Of a stretch of 64,000 nt of DNA, positions 18,826 to 27,701 are shown piece after piece. This stretch comes from JAFAXD01 sp963833605. Lineage in GTDB: Bacteria > Pseudomonadota > Alphaproteobacteria > Rhizobiales > Xanthobacteraceae. Numbering within the stretch: the stretch's first letter is position 1; every line of letters starts with the position of its first letter. Position numbers and translations under genes: made by a program. The notes beneath the pieces were generated by a model. It was not told the origin of the DNA. It did no database searches and saw nothing but the letters and a program-made list of their open reading frames with translations. The stretch lies in the NCBI GenBank assembly GCA_963833605.1, contig CAWHYZ010000032.1:62001-126000 (forward strand), written 5' to 3'.

Positions 18826-19578
18826 TCAAGAAACCGGTGCAGCCGGTCGATCGAACTCCGGGCTGCGCGTGTACTCCGCCACCATGCGCTCGAAGTAGAG
18901 ACCATCGTCATAGGACATGTCCTGCAAACGCGGCAGGCTGTTGGTGATGGCGAAATTCGAGAGCGGGGCGTTCTTGCATATCTTGGCTGCAAGCTCTTTC
19001 GCCTTGGCTATCGACTGTCCCTTCGGAACGAGGTATTGCACGACGCCGTAGCGCTCGGCTTCCTCGGGTTTGAGCGCGCGACCGGTCAGCATCATGTCCT
19101 GCATGCGGGCGAAGCCCAACAGCCGAGCCACCCGCACCGAACCACCGCCGCCGATGTAGATGCCGCGCGTTCCCTCGGGCAGACCGAAGAACGTCAATTC
19201 GTCCGCGACGCGAATATGCGCACAGGCAGCAGTCTCCAACCCGCCTCCGAGGGTTGCACCATGGAGCGCTGCAATGAAGGGAATGTTCCCGCGCGCGATC
19301 ACTTCCTGGTAGGAGTTGCGATTGAACTGGAACGGGAGCCGCTGCGAGCGGCCTTCTTTCCAGTTCTCCGCTGCCCATGCAAGGTCCAATCCGGCGCAGA
19401 AGTTGCCACCGTGGCCGTAGATGATGCCGCATTTGGCTTCGTCCCCGGCGCGCAGCGCCGCCTCGCGCAGCTGTTCCATCAAGTCCGGGCTTAGGGCGTT
19501 GCGCTTGTCAGGACGGTTGAGGCCTATGAGAGCGACCTCGCCTTCCAGCTCGTAGGTGACCACTTTCGCTTCGCTCAT
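18826..19578 (-). CDS. enoyl-CoA hydratase/isomerase (crotonase) family protein, C-terminal frameshift
   Basis: A 250-residue crotonase with the CoA-binding and oxyanion motifs: GNFCAGLDLAWA near residue 60 and ALHGATLGGGLETAACAHIRV near residue 105, with the PEGTRGIYIGGGGS active-site loop. It acts on an acyl-CoA by hydration, isomerisation or C-C cleavage; the substrate is unknown. The open frame ends at 18826 with an atypical tail, while the usual crotonase ending (a helix with RLHRFLDKTDPRVRM) is encoded in the next frame up to a stop at 18792. One extra T at about 18855 explains this. The gene stands alone between long non-coding regions. Confidence 0.85.
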   Translation of the reverse strand: MSEAKVVTYELEGEVALIGLNRPDKRNALSPDLMEQLREAALRAGDEAKCGIIYGHGGNFCAGLDLAWAAENWKEGRSQRLPFQFNRNSYQEVIARGNIPFIAALHGATLGGGLETAACAHIRVADELTFFGLPEGTRGIYIGGGGSVRVARLLGFARMQDMMLTGRALKPEEAERYGVVQYLVPKGQSIAKAKELAAKICKNAPLSNFAITNSLPRLQDMSYDDGLYFERMVAEYTRSPEFDRPAAPVS

Positions 19579-19830
19579 GAATCACTCCTAGTTTCAGCGA
19601 TTTGAAGATTATAGTCGACGTGACATCCAAAGAGGCCGTGGCCGCATTCAAAAAATGCTGCGGAGCGAGTCGCCCAAAAGCCGCTCGGCATTGACGGGCA
19701 CCGCTTGGGAGATGTCCTCCATTTTGCGTCAGATCGCCAGCACCCGGCAGTCTGCTCCGCTGGCTGCGAACCCGGTGAGCTGCTGCGACTTGCTTGATCA
19801 TGCCTGTCGCTGATGGTAGTGCCACTCGCC

Positions 19831-20145
19831 ATGCGCTTTCGTCGGCATCAGGGTCTCCAGCTCGTCGCCACAGCGATCGCTGCAGTCGCCGGATCTGCTT
19901 TCGCATCGGCACAGGATTATCCGACGCGGCCGATCATGACTGTCGTCGGATACGCGGTAGGCGGGCCGAGCGATACGATTGCGCGGATTCTCGCGGAGCG
20001 GATGAGCGTTTCGCTCGGGGAGCGTCTTGTAATCGAGAATGTGACCGGCGCATCCGGCAGCATTGAATTCGCGCTATCGGAAACGAAAATCGGGATCAAA
20101 CATTCATCCGGGCAACTGGTGGCCGAGTGCCCGCCGGCGTCATGA
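19831..20145 (+). pseudogene. truncated Bug/TctC-type tricarboxylate-binding protein remnant
   Basis: The first 80 or so residues match the start of Bug-family periplasmic binding proteins of tripartite tricarboxylate transporters: a signal peptide ending ASAQDYPTRPI, then GGPSDTIARILAERMS and RLVIENVTGASGSI. Family members have about 320 residues; here the similarity stops after about 85 residues, followed by a short unrelated tail and a stop at 20145. No TctA or TctB genes are nearby. A deletion remnant. Confidence 0.72.
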
Positions 20146-20147
20146 CG

Positions 20148-21335
20148 CTACCGCACATTGAACCGAACCCAGGGATCCTTAACCGCCGTGACGACATCGA
20201 AGTCATAGTTATTGGGCTGTGAGCCTCGTTGTTCTACCCGACGGATATATACGTTTTGGATAATGTCCCGTGTTTCCGGGTCAACAGCTACCGGGCCGCG
20301 CGGGCTTTCGTCATTTTTCCAATGCGAAAGGATTTCCATGGCTTTGTCGCCATCGAACACGCCTTTCGTCTTTTTGATGAGATCAAAAATTGCGTCCATT
20401 CCATCCCACCCGCCAGCCGACATGAAGATCGGCACTTCGTTGGCCCCGTAGTCGCGCTTCCATGCCGACACAAAGGCTTTCGTTTGCGGGCGCTGCGCAG
20501 TACCGGTGTAGTTGCAACTCGAAACCACTCCGACAGCGATATTGCCGGTCCGCGGAAGATCATCGTCGGCCACCAGTTCGCACGAGCCCATGACCTTGAT
20601 GCCGGCGCCTTCGAAATCGAGTTCCTTGGCCAGTTTAAGCATCGAGGTCGCACGTGCCCCGCCAATTGTCATCAAGTAGAAGACGTCCGGTTTTGCGTCC
20701 TTCACGCGATGCAGGTAAGGCAAATATTCGATCGTATTCAGGGGTACGCGTACACTCCCCACCATTTGTCCCCCCGCATCGGTAAATCCCCTTGCAAAGG
20801 CGGCCTCCACTTCGTGTCCCGGAACGAAGTCCGGTACCGCCGAATAGGCCTTTTTCGCGCCCTGCTTGGCAGCCCACTCCCCCATCGGATATGCGAACTG
20901 CCACAACGTGTATGAGACGCGCACGATATAAGGCGACAGGCGTGGAAGCCCGGAGGAGGCCGCGTTCATCAGTACCAGGGGGACCTTGGCTTCAGTCACC
21001 ATCGGGGCAATTGCCGCCGCGTTGGGAGTCCACACGAGGCCGGCGATCAAATTGACTTTGTCGCGCACGATCAATTCTTGCGCAAGCCGTTTGGCGGCAT
21101 CAGGGTTGGGCCCGCCATCATCCTTGACCACGAGTTCCACCTTCACGCCCGGAGGCAGGTCTTTCTCGTGCTCCTTCATGTAGAGACGCAGGCCTCGATC
21201 AATCTGCACGCCATTGTTCAAATCCGCTCCCGAGTAGGTCAGGATGATGCCAACCTTGACGGTTTGCGCGCGCGCGGGCGACGCAAATAATCCTATCGCA
21301 AGCCCTGCAAGCGCGACGTTTCGAAAGCTGGGCAT
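20148..21335 (-). CDS. ABC transporter substrate-binding protein, LivK family
   Basis: A 395-residue periplasmic type I binding protein. A signal peptide ends PARAQ near residue 24, and the mature protein opens with VKVGIILTYSGADLN. GGGAGG precedes the start at 21335. It is encoded without permease or ATPase genes, so it is an orphan binding protein that would use another Liv system. It closely resembles the orphan at 25156-26331 (shared C-terminal block SPRGPV-x-DP-x-TRDI-x-Q-x-YIRRVE), and both flank genes for aromatic oxygenases, which suggests aromatic-acid uptake (inference). Confidence 0.9.
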   Translation of the reverse strand: MPSFRNVALAGLAIGLFASPARAQTVKVGIILTYSGADLNNGVQIDRGLRLYMKEHEKDLPPGVKVELVVKDDGGPNPDAAKRLAQELIVRDKVNLIAGLVWTPNAAAIAPMVTEAKVPLVLMNAASSGLPRLSPYIVRVSYTLWQFAYPMGEWAAKQGAKKAYSAVPDFVPGHEVEAAFARGFTDAGGQMVGSVRVPLNTIEYLPYLHRVKDAKPDVFYLMTIGGARATSMLKLAKELDFEGAGIKVMGSCELVADDDLPRTGNIAVGVVSSCNYTGTAQRPQTKAFVSAWKRDYGANEVPIFMSAGGWDGMDAIFDLIKKTKGVFDGDKAMEILSHWKNDESPRGPVAVDPETRDIIQNVYIRRVEQRGSQPNNYDFDVVTAVKDPWVRFNVR

Positions 21336-21571
21336 GGATGCCTCCCGGTCGGCTGAGCGGTTTGAGGCAGTATACATACACAACCTTGATCAGTGGCACA
21401 CGTGTTTCGAGACCCGCGTCGGGTAGAGCGGTGATGCCTCATACAACCGTTCCCTTGGAACGCGGGGAGCTGCCCCACCGCGCATTCAAATCACCATGAT
21501 TGATACTGCGCTGCGACAAAAGCTACTATAAATAACGCTCGACAGTTGAGTGCTCATGATGGGGAAGCGCC

Positions 21572-22885
21572 GTGCAGATTGAAGCTCTGGGACCGAAGCG
21601 GGATTTTACGGGGTATTACAAGAAAGACTTATCAGGACCCAACCTTTACCTGACTTAAGTGCGGCGAGGGACGCCAGGTGGTGAGTATTTGCGGCGGTTC
21701 TGGATGCCGGTTGCCTATCTTTCGGAACTTGGCAAGGCTCCCCTGCGGGTGCGCGCGCTGGGCGAAGACCTCGTCATTTTCAAAGACCTTTCGGGCCGTA
21801 TCGGCGCGCTACATATGAGCTGCTGTCATCGCAATACGTCACTTGAATTTGGGATTATTGAAGAGCGCGGCATTCGATGCTGCTATCACGGTCGGCTTTA
21901 CGATATTGACGGCACGATACTGGAGATGCCTGGCGAGCCGGAATTGTACCGCCTCAAATCCAATGCTCGGCAGGGCGCTTATCCAACACACGAGTTCGGC
22001 GGGATCGCATTCGTCTACATGGGACCGCCCGAGCGGGTTCCAGTTTTTCCGCTCTACGACCGACTGACACTGCCCGGGGTCAAGCTCGTTCCGGGCACCC
22101 GCTGGCCGGTGCCCTGCAACTGGCTGCAGGCGCAAGAGAACGCTCTCGATCCGGCCCACACGGCAACGCTGCATGCCATACCGCAACTGCGCAGCATGGA
22201 CCACTTCGCGTCACAATTCGGCAATTTTCCGAACCTCATCACGTGGTTCGAGACGCCGGGCGGCTTCATCTACATGGCGGCGCGCGTGATCGACGACAAA
22301 GTCTGGGTTCGCTCAGCGGAAACTCTTGGTGCAAACATGCGCACCATCAGTTCGATCTTCGAATCAGGAACTACGTTGAAGCGTGCGACCCCCCCGTTCA
22401 TGTCATTCTGGATTTTGCCGATCGACGACGATGAGATTTGTCATTTCTATGTGAGCCATGTCACTGACAGTGAACCAATGCCGTTTGAAAAGCGACGCGT
22501 GCTGGAAGACTTTGGTCAGACGGCCGATCGGCCTTATGCGGACCGGCAATTCATTCCTGGAGATTATGACGCGCAGGCCGGACAAGGGCGCATCAACGAC
22601 CATGGCGCGGAGAATCTGGGAACCATGGATCGCGGCATTGTGATGCTGCGGCGTGCCTTGCGGCGCGACATCGAAGCGGTCGAGAAGGGTCGAGATCCGC
22701 AGGGATTTTATCTTTCACAGGAGAGCGTCGCCCCAACGTTCGCGAATGACTGCGTCGCAGAGGCATCGAACATCCAAGGCGACGTTTCAGATCCTGCTGT
22801 GCTCGAAGCATATTGCAAACGCCTTGTAGAAGACTACCTGGCCAAGCCTCCGATGGGGACACTGCGGGCGACCCTATCCGGCTGA
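21572..22885 (+). pseudogene. Rieske aromatic-ring-hydroxylating oxygenase, phthalate 4,5-dioxygenase type, in-frame TAA at 21656
   Basis: The long open part (GTG 21659 to 22885) encodes a one-component-type Rieske oxygenase: Rieske ligands in SCCHRN and CCYHGR, and the mononuclear iron region NALDPAHTATLH. The same frame continues upstream to a GTG at 21572 behind GGGGAAG, giving an N-terminus of the expected kind (DLSGPNLYLT, then RRGTPGGEYLRRFW), interrupted only by TAA at 21656-21658. A CAA to TAA change (Gln to stop) would explain it. Internal initiation at GTG 21659 could still give a nearly full protein missing 29 residues. It is divergent from the orphan binding protein at 21335. No reductase gene is nearby. 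Confidence 0.8.
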
Positions 22886-22986
22886 TGCGCGAGCGACTGA
22901 CCGGCGACAGCGTGACAGTCGATCAGACTGGCGGCACCCAGCGCTGGCGTGACTTCGGTCTCGAAACAATACTCGTGCAAGCGGCT

Positions 22987-23067
22987 CCTCAACTTGCGCC
23001 AATTGTCGCTGCGGCCTGACCGACATAGGCCGTCTCGGCGCTTCGAGATGATGCCTTCGATCTGGAG
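22987..23067 (-). pseudogene. fragment of ATP-dependent DNA ligase (LigD type)
   Basis: A short minus-strand segment reads QIEGIISKRRDGLCRSGR followed by SDNWRKLR, which matches the conserved motif of the LigD/ATP-dependent ligase catalytic domain (EGIVSKR...YRSGRS-x-x-WLK). Nothing else of the ligase is recognisable on either side. It is a deletion remnant within a 356-base region (22886-23241) that otherwise holds no gene. Confidence 0.65.
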
Positions 23068-23241
23068 CCGGTACGTATTGCGCAAGATCGTCGGGCTATC
23101 GCACACGATACGCTCGCGATCCCTGTCAAAAATCGTGGTATGAGCATCGGACATGATCGTGAATTTGCCGTGATCTCTCCGTGAGCATCCGATTCCACTT
23201 GATATCGATATTAGATCAAAGGAGGGCGACAGGCGCGGGGG

Positions 23242-23655
23242 CTACGCTGCGGCTGCGCCTCCGGTGGGACCGCTTGTCCGGATCGCTCGTAGCGCATCTG
23301 CCGCCTCGACAATGATCGCGATGGCCTTATCCAGCGCGGGCGTGCGCGTTGCAAGCACCTTGTCTGCGACGTAGTAGACATCGCCTTCTTGGCGAACATG
23401 TCCGCGTTTGACGAGATTGCTGAGCTTGCTCTGCACGGTACTGCGCGGCATGCCAATCGTGTGCGCAATTCGCTCCGCAGTCATAGGGGTGCCGCGTAGA
23501 GTGCCAATCCATACCGCTCGAGCGACGTGCGCGACCTCGGAGAAAGACGCCACGCGGTGATCGAAGTGCTCGCTAACGATCACGCGGTCGAGCCGCTGCC
23601 ATGCCTCGATGACGGTCAAGACTTCTTGGCGCTGTGGGATGTCCTCAAGTTTCAT
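23242..23655 (-). CDS. MarR-like winged-helix regulator
   Basis: A 137-residue protein with a helix-turn-helix in its centre (MTAERIAHTIGMPRSTVQSKLSNLVKRG as overlapping segments near residues 58-85) followed by a short wing (HVRQEGDVYYVA) and helices. It is smaller than a typical MarR but has the same layout, so it is probably a dimeric DNA-binding regulator. No operon partner is present and the target is unknown. The Ala-rich C-terminus is not diagnostic. Confidence 0.65.
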   Translation of the reverse strand: MKLEDIPQRQEVLTVIEAWQRLDRVIVSEHFDHRVASFSEVAHVARAVWIGTLRGTPMTAERIAHTIGMPRSTVQSKLSNLVKRGHVRQEGDVYYVADKVLATRTPALDKAIAIIVEAADALRAIRTSGPTGGAAAA

Positions 23656-24378
23656 TTGATGTGTCTCCCAAAAGTCGAGAGCCGCTTGCCGTCAGGCGTT
23701 CTCCTAGCGCTGCTCAGCTGTCAGCACTTCGAGTTTCGCAAACGGCGCGTTCGGCGAGCACCGTCGGCACGACAGCGCCGGGAGCAAGCTCGATATCGAC
23801 AGGATGACGGTCCAGCGTGCGCAAATCAACCACTACAACCTGCCGGCACGCCGGGCACGACAAGCTCAGCCATGGAAGCCGTCCGCTATCGCCGCACCGG
23901 TCCTCGAATAGAACCACAGCTCGCGCCCGCCGGCCTTCAGGATGAATGCCTTCCTGCCTTCATCGCTCTCCGCTCCTCCCAGCCAGGGAATCAGCGCGGA
24001 TGACTTTAGCCAAAAACGATCCAGTTTTGCGGCCTCAGAGCAGCCTCCAGCCAACCGATACACGTAGATCAATATACGTCGCGCGAATACTGCTCCAGTT
24101 ATCGCCTACGCGGGTAGGGCTTTCGTTACTGGCATATGCATGTTAAGTACTTTCACTAGACTGCCGAGCTTCGTTATCCACTGCACAAACACCGTTTGGC
24201 CTTGCGCTCTGTTACAGTCTTCTGGCCTTGCGCTCGCTCGGCTACGGGTGTTGAAAATGTCCTCAGTCTGTTTCGAGGACAAGAACCTTCGTCGCTTGAA
24301 TTGGTTTCTCGCTCCGACCGGCAGTAGATCGGTGAATAGCGCGCCGTCGACAGACCAGCGGCGTGGGAGCAGCAAAAT
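23656..24378. other. 723-base stretch without a convincing gene
   Basis: A minus-strand open frame at 23714-23917 contains LPWLSLSCPACRQ followed by VDLRTLDRHP, which resembles small rhizobial zinc-ribbon proteins, but the second CxxC is missing, so it is at best a remnant. The rest shows no family resemblance. A GGGAG at about 24366 is the likely ribosome-binding site for the small LuxR-type gene. Confidence 0.4.
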
Positions 24379-24624
24379 ATGAGCCTTGCCGCCGAGAGCC
24401 TTACCAGCGCGGAAATCGTTCGCTGCGTCGAGAGGCTGACGGCGCGGGAGCAGCAAATCATGATCCTGATCTCTCGTGGACTCTCCAACAAGGAGATCGC
24501 TCAAAGCGTCGATGTAGCCGTAGGAACGGTGAAAATGCATCTGCACAATGTTTATCTGAAGATAAGGGTGTCGAACCGCGCGTCGCTGGCCGCGTTGGCT
24601 ATCGCGTATCAACTGCGGCCATGA
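24379..24624 (+). CDS. orphan LuxR/GerE-type helix-turn-helix protein
   Basis: An 81-residue protein that is almost only a GerE DNA-binding domain: LTAREQQIMILISRGLSNKE, then IAQSVDVAVGTVKMHLHNVY, followed by a basic helix. Response regulators of this type have a receiver domain of about 120 residues in front, which is missing here. GGGAG lies about 12 bases upstream of the ATG. It could be a stand-alone regulator or the C-terminal remnant of a NarL-type response regulator. The surrounding DNA is rich in remnants, which favours decay. Confidence 0.65.
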   Translation: MSLAAESLTSAEIVRCVERLTAREQQIMILISRGLSNKEIAQSVDVAVGTVKMHLHNVYLKIRVSNRASLAALAIAYQLRP

Positions 24625-24653
24625 GAATGGCATAAGCACGTTCTTCTTCATTA

Positions 24654-24702
24654 GAGCATGATCCCGAAAAGTGGACACCGGTTTTCGGAAAAGATCATGC
24701 TC
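24654..24702. repeat. 49-base palindromic repeat of the Hyphomicrobiales type
   Basis: GAGCATGATC ... GATCATGCTC arms enclose CCGAAAAGTGG and CCGGTTTTCGG, which also pair, giving a long imperfect hairpin. This element occurs in many copies between genes in Bradyrhizobium-like genomes. It lies 30 bases after the orphan LuxR-type gene and may act as a terminator or be a mobile MITE-like repeat. Confidence 0.75.
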
Positions 24703-24715
24703 CAACATGAACCTA

Positions 24716-24752
24716 GAGCGGGATGACGAATTGAAGATAAGTCATCACGCTC
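24716..24752. repeat. second palindromic repeat, GAGCGGGATGAC/GTCATCACGCTC
   Basis: Arms of 12 bases pair with one mismatch across a 13-base loop. It follows the first repeat after 13 bases. A related family of intergenic palindromes is also common in Hyphomicrobiales; the two often occur together. Confidence 0.65.
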
Positions 24753-25155
24753 GAGGTGAGCAACTTTGCACAGATACCCGGCTTTGCGGCAGCCTGGGAT
24801 CGCCGGCAACGTGCAACGAGTTCCACAAACCCCGTTAAGCGAATCAGGATCCGCAGGTCCGTGACCACAAGATCCAAGACAACCAGAGTCTCGCTCGACA
24901 ACCTAGGGCAACTTTCGCAATGTGAACGGCTTTCCTATCCAACGAGCGGATGCCTTGCCGGCCCGCGACTACTTTAACAATGGAGCGGTTTGCAGAACCA
25001 CGCAATCGCTCCTACCCGCGTTCTCGACCGGGGCCGCAGCAATACGCCAAAAGCCTGCACGTCGCTCCACTGGTCGGTGCAGCAGCAAGAACAAGCGTTC
25101 AAGTCACTTCCAGTGTGGTTCTCCAAAGCGTTGGATTCGCTGACCACAACTCCAT
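24753..25155. other. 403-base stretch without a gene
   Basis: Between the paired palindromes and the stop of the orphan binding protein at 25156. Only short open frames without motifs or ribosome-binding sites are present. I see no terminator with a T tract. Confidence 0.4.
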
Positions 25156-26331
25156 TCAATTTCCGGAACGCGCTTTGACAGGATCTTTCACGTTTTCAAA
25201 CTTCTCGATTTCGACGTTGACCAGATCGTTGCCGACCTTCTCTACCCTGCGAATATAGATGGTCTGCACGATATCACGCGTTTGCGGATCGATCAAAACC
25301 GGACCACGCGGGCTTTCCCATGACATTCCCTTCGCCGCGGCTATCAAACTATCGCCGTCAGCCTTGCCGTCGGTCTTCTTAAGCGTTTCATGGATAAGGT
25401 GCATGCCGTCATAGCCGCCGATGGAGAAAAAATTCGGATTGCGCTTGAATTCAGCGTTGAAGGCCGCCACGAAATCCTTGTTCTTCGCGGACGGATGATT
25501 GTAGTCATAGTGAAACGCCGAGATGATGCCGAGCGCGGCATCGCCCATGGTCTTGAGCGTCGTTTCGTCCGAAACTTCGCCTTGCCCCATGACCTTGATG
25601 TTTTGCGGAACGAGGCCACGTTCGAGCATTGACTTCGCAAGGGCCGCCGGCTGCGCGCCACTGGGGACGAAGACGAAGATGCCATCGGGATTCGCGTCCT
25701 TGACGCGCTGAACGAACGGTGAAAAGTCGGGGTTGGCCAGCGGCACCCGCACGGACCCGACGACGTTGCCTCCGGATTCCTTGAAAGTCCGCACGATCGC
25801 GTCTTCGGCGTCGTAGCCGGGGGCGTAGTCCGAAACCAGCGTGTAAAGTCGCTTCACCCCGTTCTTGTAGGCCCAGATGCCAAGCGATTCGCAATTCTGT
25901 CCAAGCGTCTGAGAAACTCGTGCAATGTAGGGTGATTTCTCCGTCAGCGTGGACGTTGTCGCAGTCATGATCACCATGAATTTCTTTGCGTCAGCGGAGA
26001 GGTTGGCGACCGCCGCCGCATCTGGCGACAACGAGAAACCGGCAAGGATGTCAACATGATCGCGCACGACGAGCTCCTGAGCGAGCCGTTTGGCAACGTC
26101 TGGGGAGCCGCCCGAGTCCTTTCGAATGATCTCGATCTTCTTGCCGGCGACCGTGTCGCCGTGCTGTTTCATGTAGAGTTTGATTCCATTATCGAGCTGA
26201 TCGGACGTATCGGAGAATTGTCCCGAGTACGGCAGGATGATGCCAATTTTCACGGTCTGCTGAGCGTGAGCATTGCCTGCAGTGCCGAGCAGACCGGCAA
26301 CCAATACAACTCCAAGAACACTTGTCTTCAC
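25156..26331 (-). CDS. ABC transporter substrate-binding protein, LivK family
   Basis: A 391-residue periplasmic type I binding protein. The start is GTG at 26331 with GGAGGA 6-7 bases upstream. A signal peptide ends NAHAQ near residue 24, and the mature protein begins VKIGIILPYSGQFSD. It is a paralogue of the protein at 20148-21335 and, like it, has no permease or ATPase partners. It is encoded downstream of a MetE-like gene and a flavin monooxygenase on the same strand (gap 72 bases), probably as part of one aromatic-compound unit (inference). Confidence 0.9.
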   Translation of the reverse strand: MKTSVLGVVLVAGLLGTAGNAHAQQTVKIGIILPYSGQFSDTSDQLDNGIKLYMKQHGDTVAGKKIEIIRKDSGGSPDVAKRLAQELVVRDHVDILAGFSLSPDAAAVANLSADAKKFMVIMTATTSTLTEKSPYIARVSQTLGQNCESLGIWAYKNGVKRLYTLVSDYAPGYDAEDAIVRTFKESGGNVVGSVRVPLANPDFSPFVQRVKDANPDGIFVFVPSGAQPAALAKSMLERGLVPQNIKVMGQGEVSDETTLKTMGDAALGIISAFHYDYNHPSAKNKDFVAAFNAEFKRNPNFFSIGGYDGMHLIHETLKKTDGKADGDSLIAAAKGMSWESPRGPVLIDPQTRDIVQTIYIRRVEKVGNDLVNVEIEKFENVKDPVKARSGN

Positions 26332-26403
26332 TTGGTTCCTCCGTGGGCAGGTGGGTAGGCCCCGTTAGGGGTGTGTGCGCGCGCGGGCAGACGCCTCGCC
26401 GAA

Positions 26404-27518
26404 TCAATTCCAGATCCGATCTGCGGCTTGCACCAGATGTGCGAGCTTGCGCTTCTGATCGTCGAACGAAAACCGCGTGACGTTAAATCCGGAAGCAAAG
26501 CCGCATTGCGGGCTCAGGCAGAGCCGATCCACATCGACAAATTTGCCAGCTTCCCCCACCCGCCGCTCAAGGTCGTCGATCGGCTCGAGTTCCTTGAGCT
26601 TTGTGCTGATCATTCCAAGGACAACCTGCTTGTTCTTTGGCATGAACCGCAGCGGGGTAAAGTCGCCGGCCCGGTCGGTGTCGTATTCCAAAAAATAGGC
26701 GTCGACGTGCATCTGGCCGAACAGGAAATCGGCAATCGGTTCGTATCCGCCGCGGGCAATCCCAGCCCCGGAGTTTCCCCGGCAGAGATGCATGCAGATC
26801 CTCATGCCCTCAGGACGGCTGTCGACGATGGTATTGATGAGGTCGGTGTATTGCCTGAGCAACTCGTTGAAATCCTCCCCACGCTGTTCAGAAATCTGCC
26901 GGACCTTGGGGTCGCAGGCGACCGCCAGACAAACCTCGTCGAGCTGCAAATAATTGCAACCCACGGCGGCGATATCGGCGAGTTCCTGCTTATAGATCGA
27001 CGCAATATCATCGAGATATTCGGCACGGCTGCCATAGACCTGACTGATGATCTTGTCGCCCAGGTAGAAATGGTTGGTGATCGGTGACGGCAGGGTGAGT
27101 TTCGCGGTCTTGCTGACAAGCGGTTTGAGGAACGCGAATTCATCCTTGGCCATGGACTTCATCCGCTTCAGCCTGCTGACGACATGGGGAATCGGCCTGC
27201 CCTTGTGAGTTTCGCCGGAAAATTCCGTGAAGGTGAATGGGCTGTCGTAGCGCTCCAACGAGTAGCCCGATACGGTTTCAAAGAATCTGGTCGCGCCAGT
27301 TGTCGCGACGGAATTCGCCATCGGTGATGGATTGCAGGCCGATGCTCTCCTGCATGCGCACGACGTTCCTGGATGGCGCGGTCTTGGATCTTCCCCAGGT
27401 CTTGTTCCGATATTTTGCCGGCCTTGAAGCTGGCGTGCGCTTCGCGCAACTCGGGCGGCCGCAACAGGCTTCCGACGTGATCGGCACGAAACGGAGGGAG
27501 CGTGCGCGCAGAGGTCAT
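26404..27518 (-). pseudogene. MetE-like (cobalamin-independent methionine synthase II) family protein, two frameshifts
   Basis: About 370 residues of the C-terminal MetE-type barrel: an N-terminus PPFRADHVGSLLRPP, zinc ligands His and Cys in CMHLCRGN and a later Cys in LSPQCGF. The length fits stand-alone COG0620 proteins, which include methyltransferases and thiol transferases such as epoxyalkane:coenzyme M transferase, so true methionine synthesis is not certain. The frame breaks twice; removing one base near 27366 (GAACGTC to GAAGTC) and one near 27286 (CAGATTC to CAGTTC) restores a continuous protein. It lies between the PhzS-like monooxygenase and an orphan binding protein on the same strand. 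Confidence 0.78.
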
Positions 27519-27701
27519 GGGCTTCCTCCCTGGGCTGCGGCAAATGCGCATAGAAGTGGACCCACTGCCGCCTCCTGAGCGCTGGGCGATTTAGGTCCGC
27601 GGATTTCTTCCTGAAGGGATTTCGCTCCCCGAGGAGTTGCTGCGGCCGCACAAGGGCGCTGATATTGTTCGGCCCTGAACGCCAATTTCATATCGCGCCC
27701 C

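Noticed and set aside
21367..21380. GTATAC-containing sequence upstream of the binding protein at 20148-21335
   Set aside because: It shares only the GTATAC core with the GntR-type sites; the flanking bases do not match the consensus.
23714..23917. Possible small zinc-ribbon protein on the minus strand
   Set aside because: Only one CxxC is present and the frame has no clear start; at best a remnant, so it was mentioned only in the intergenic entry.
24106..24708. 200-codon minus-strand open frame beginning in the palindromic repeat
   Set aside because: It starts inside the GAGCATGATC repeat (a known false-gene source, MLEHDLFRKP) and is antisense to the LuxR domain.
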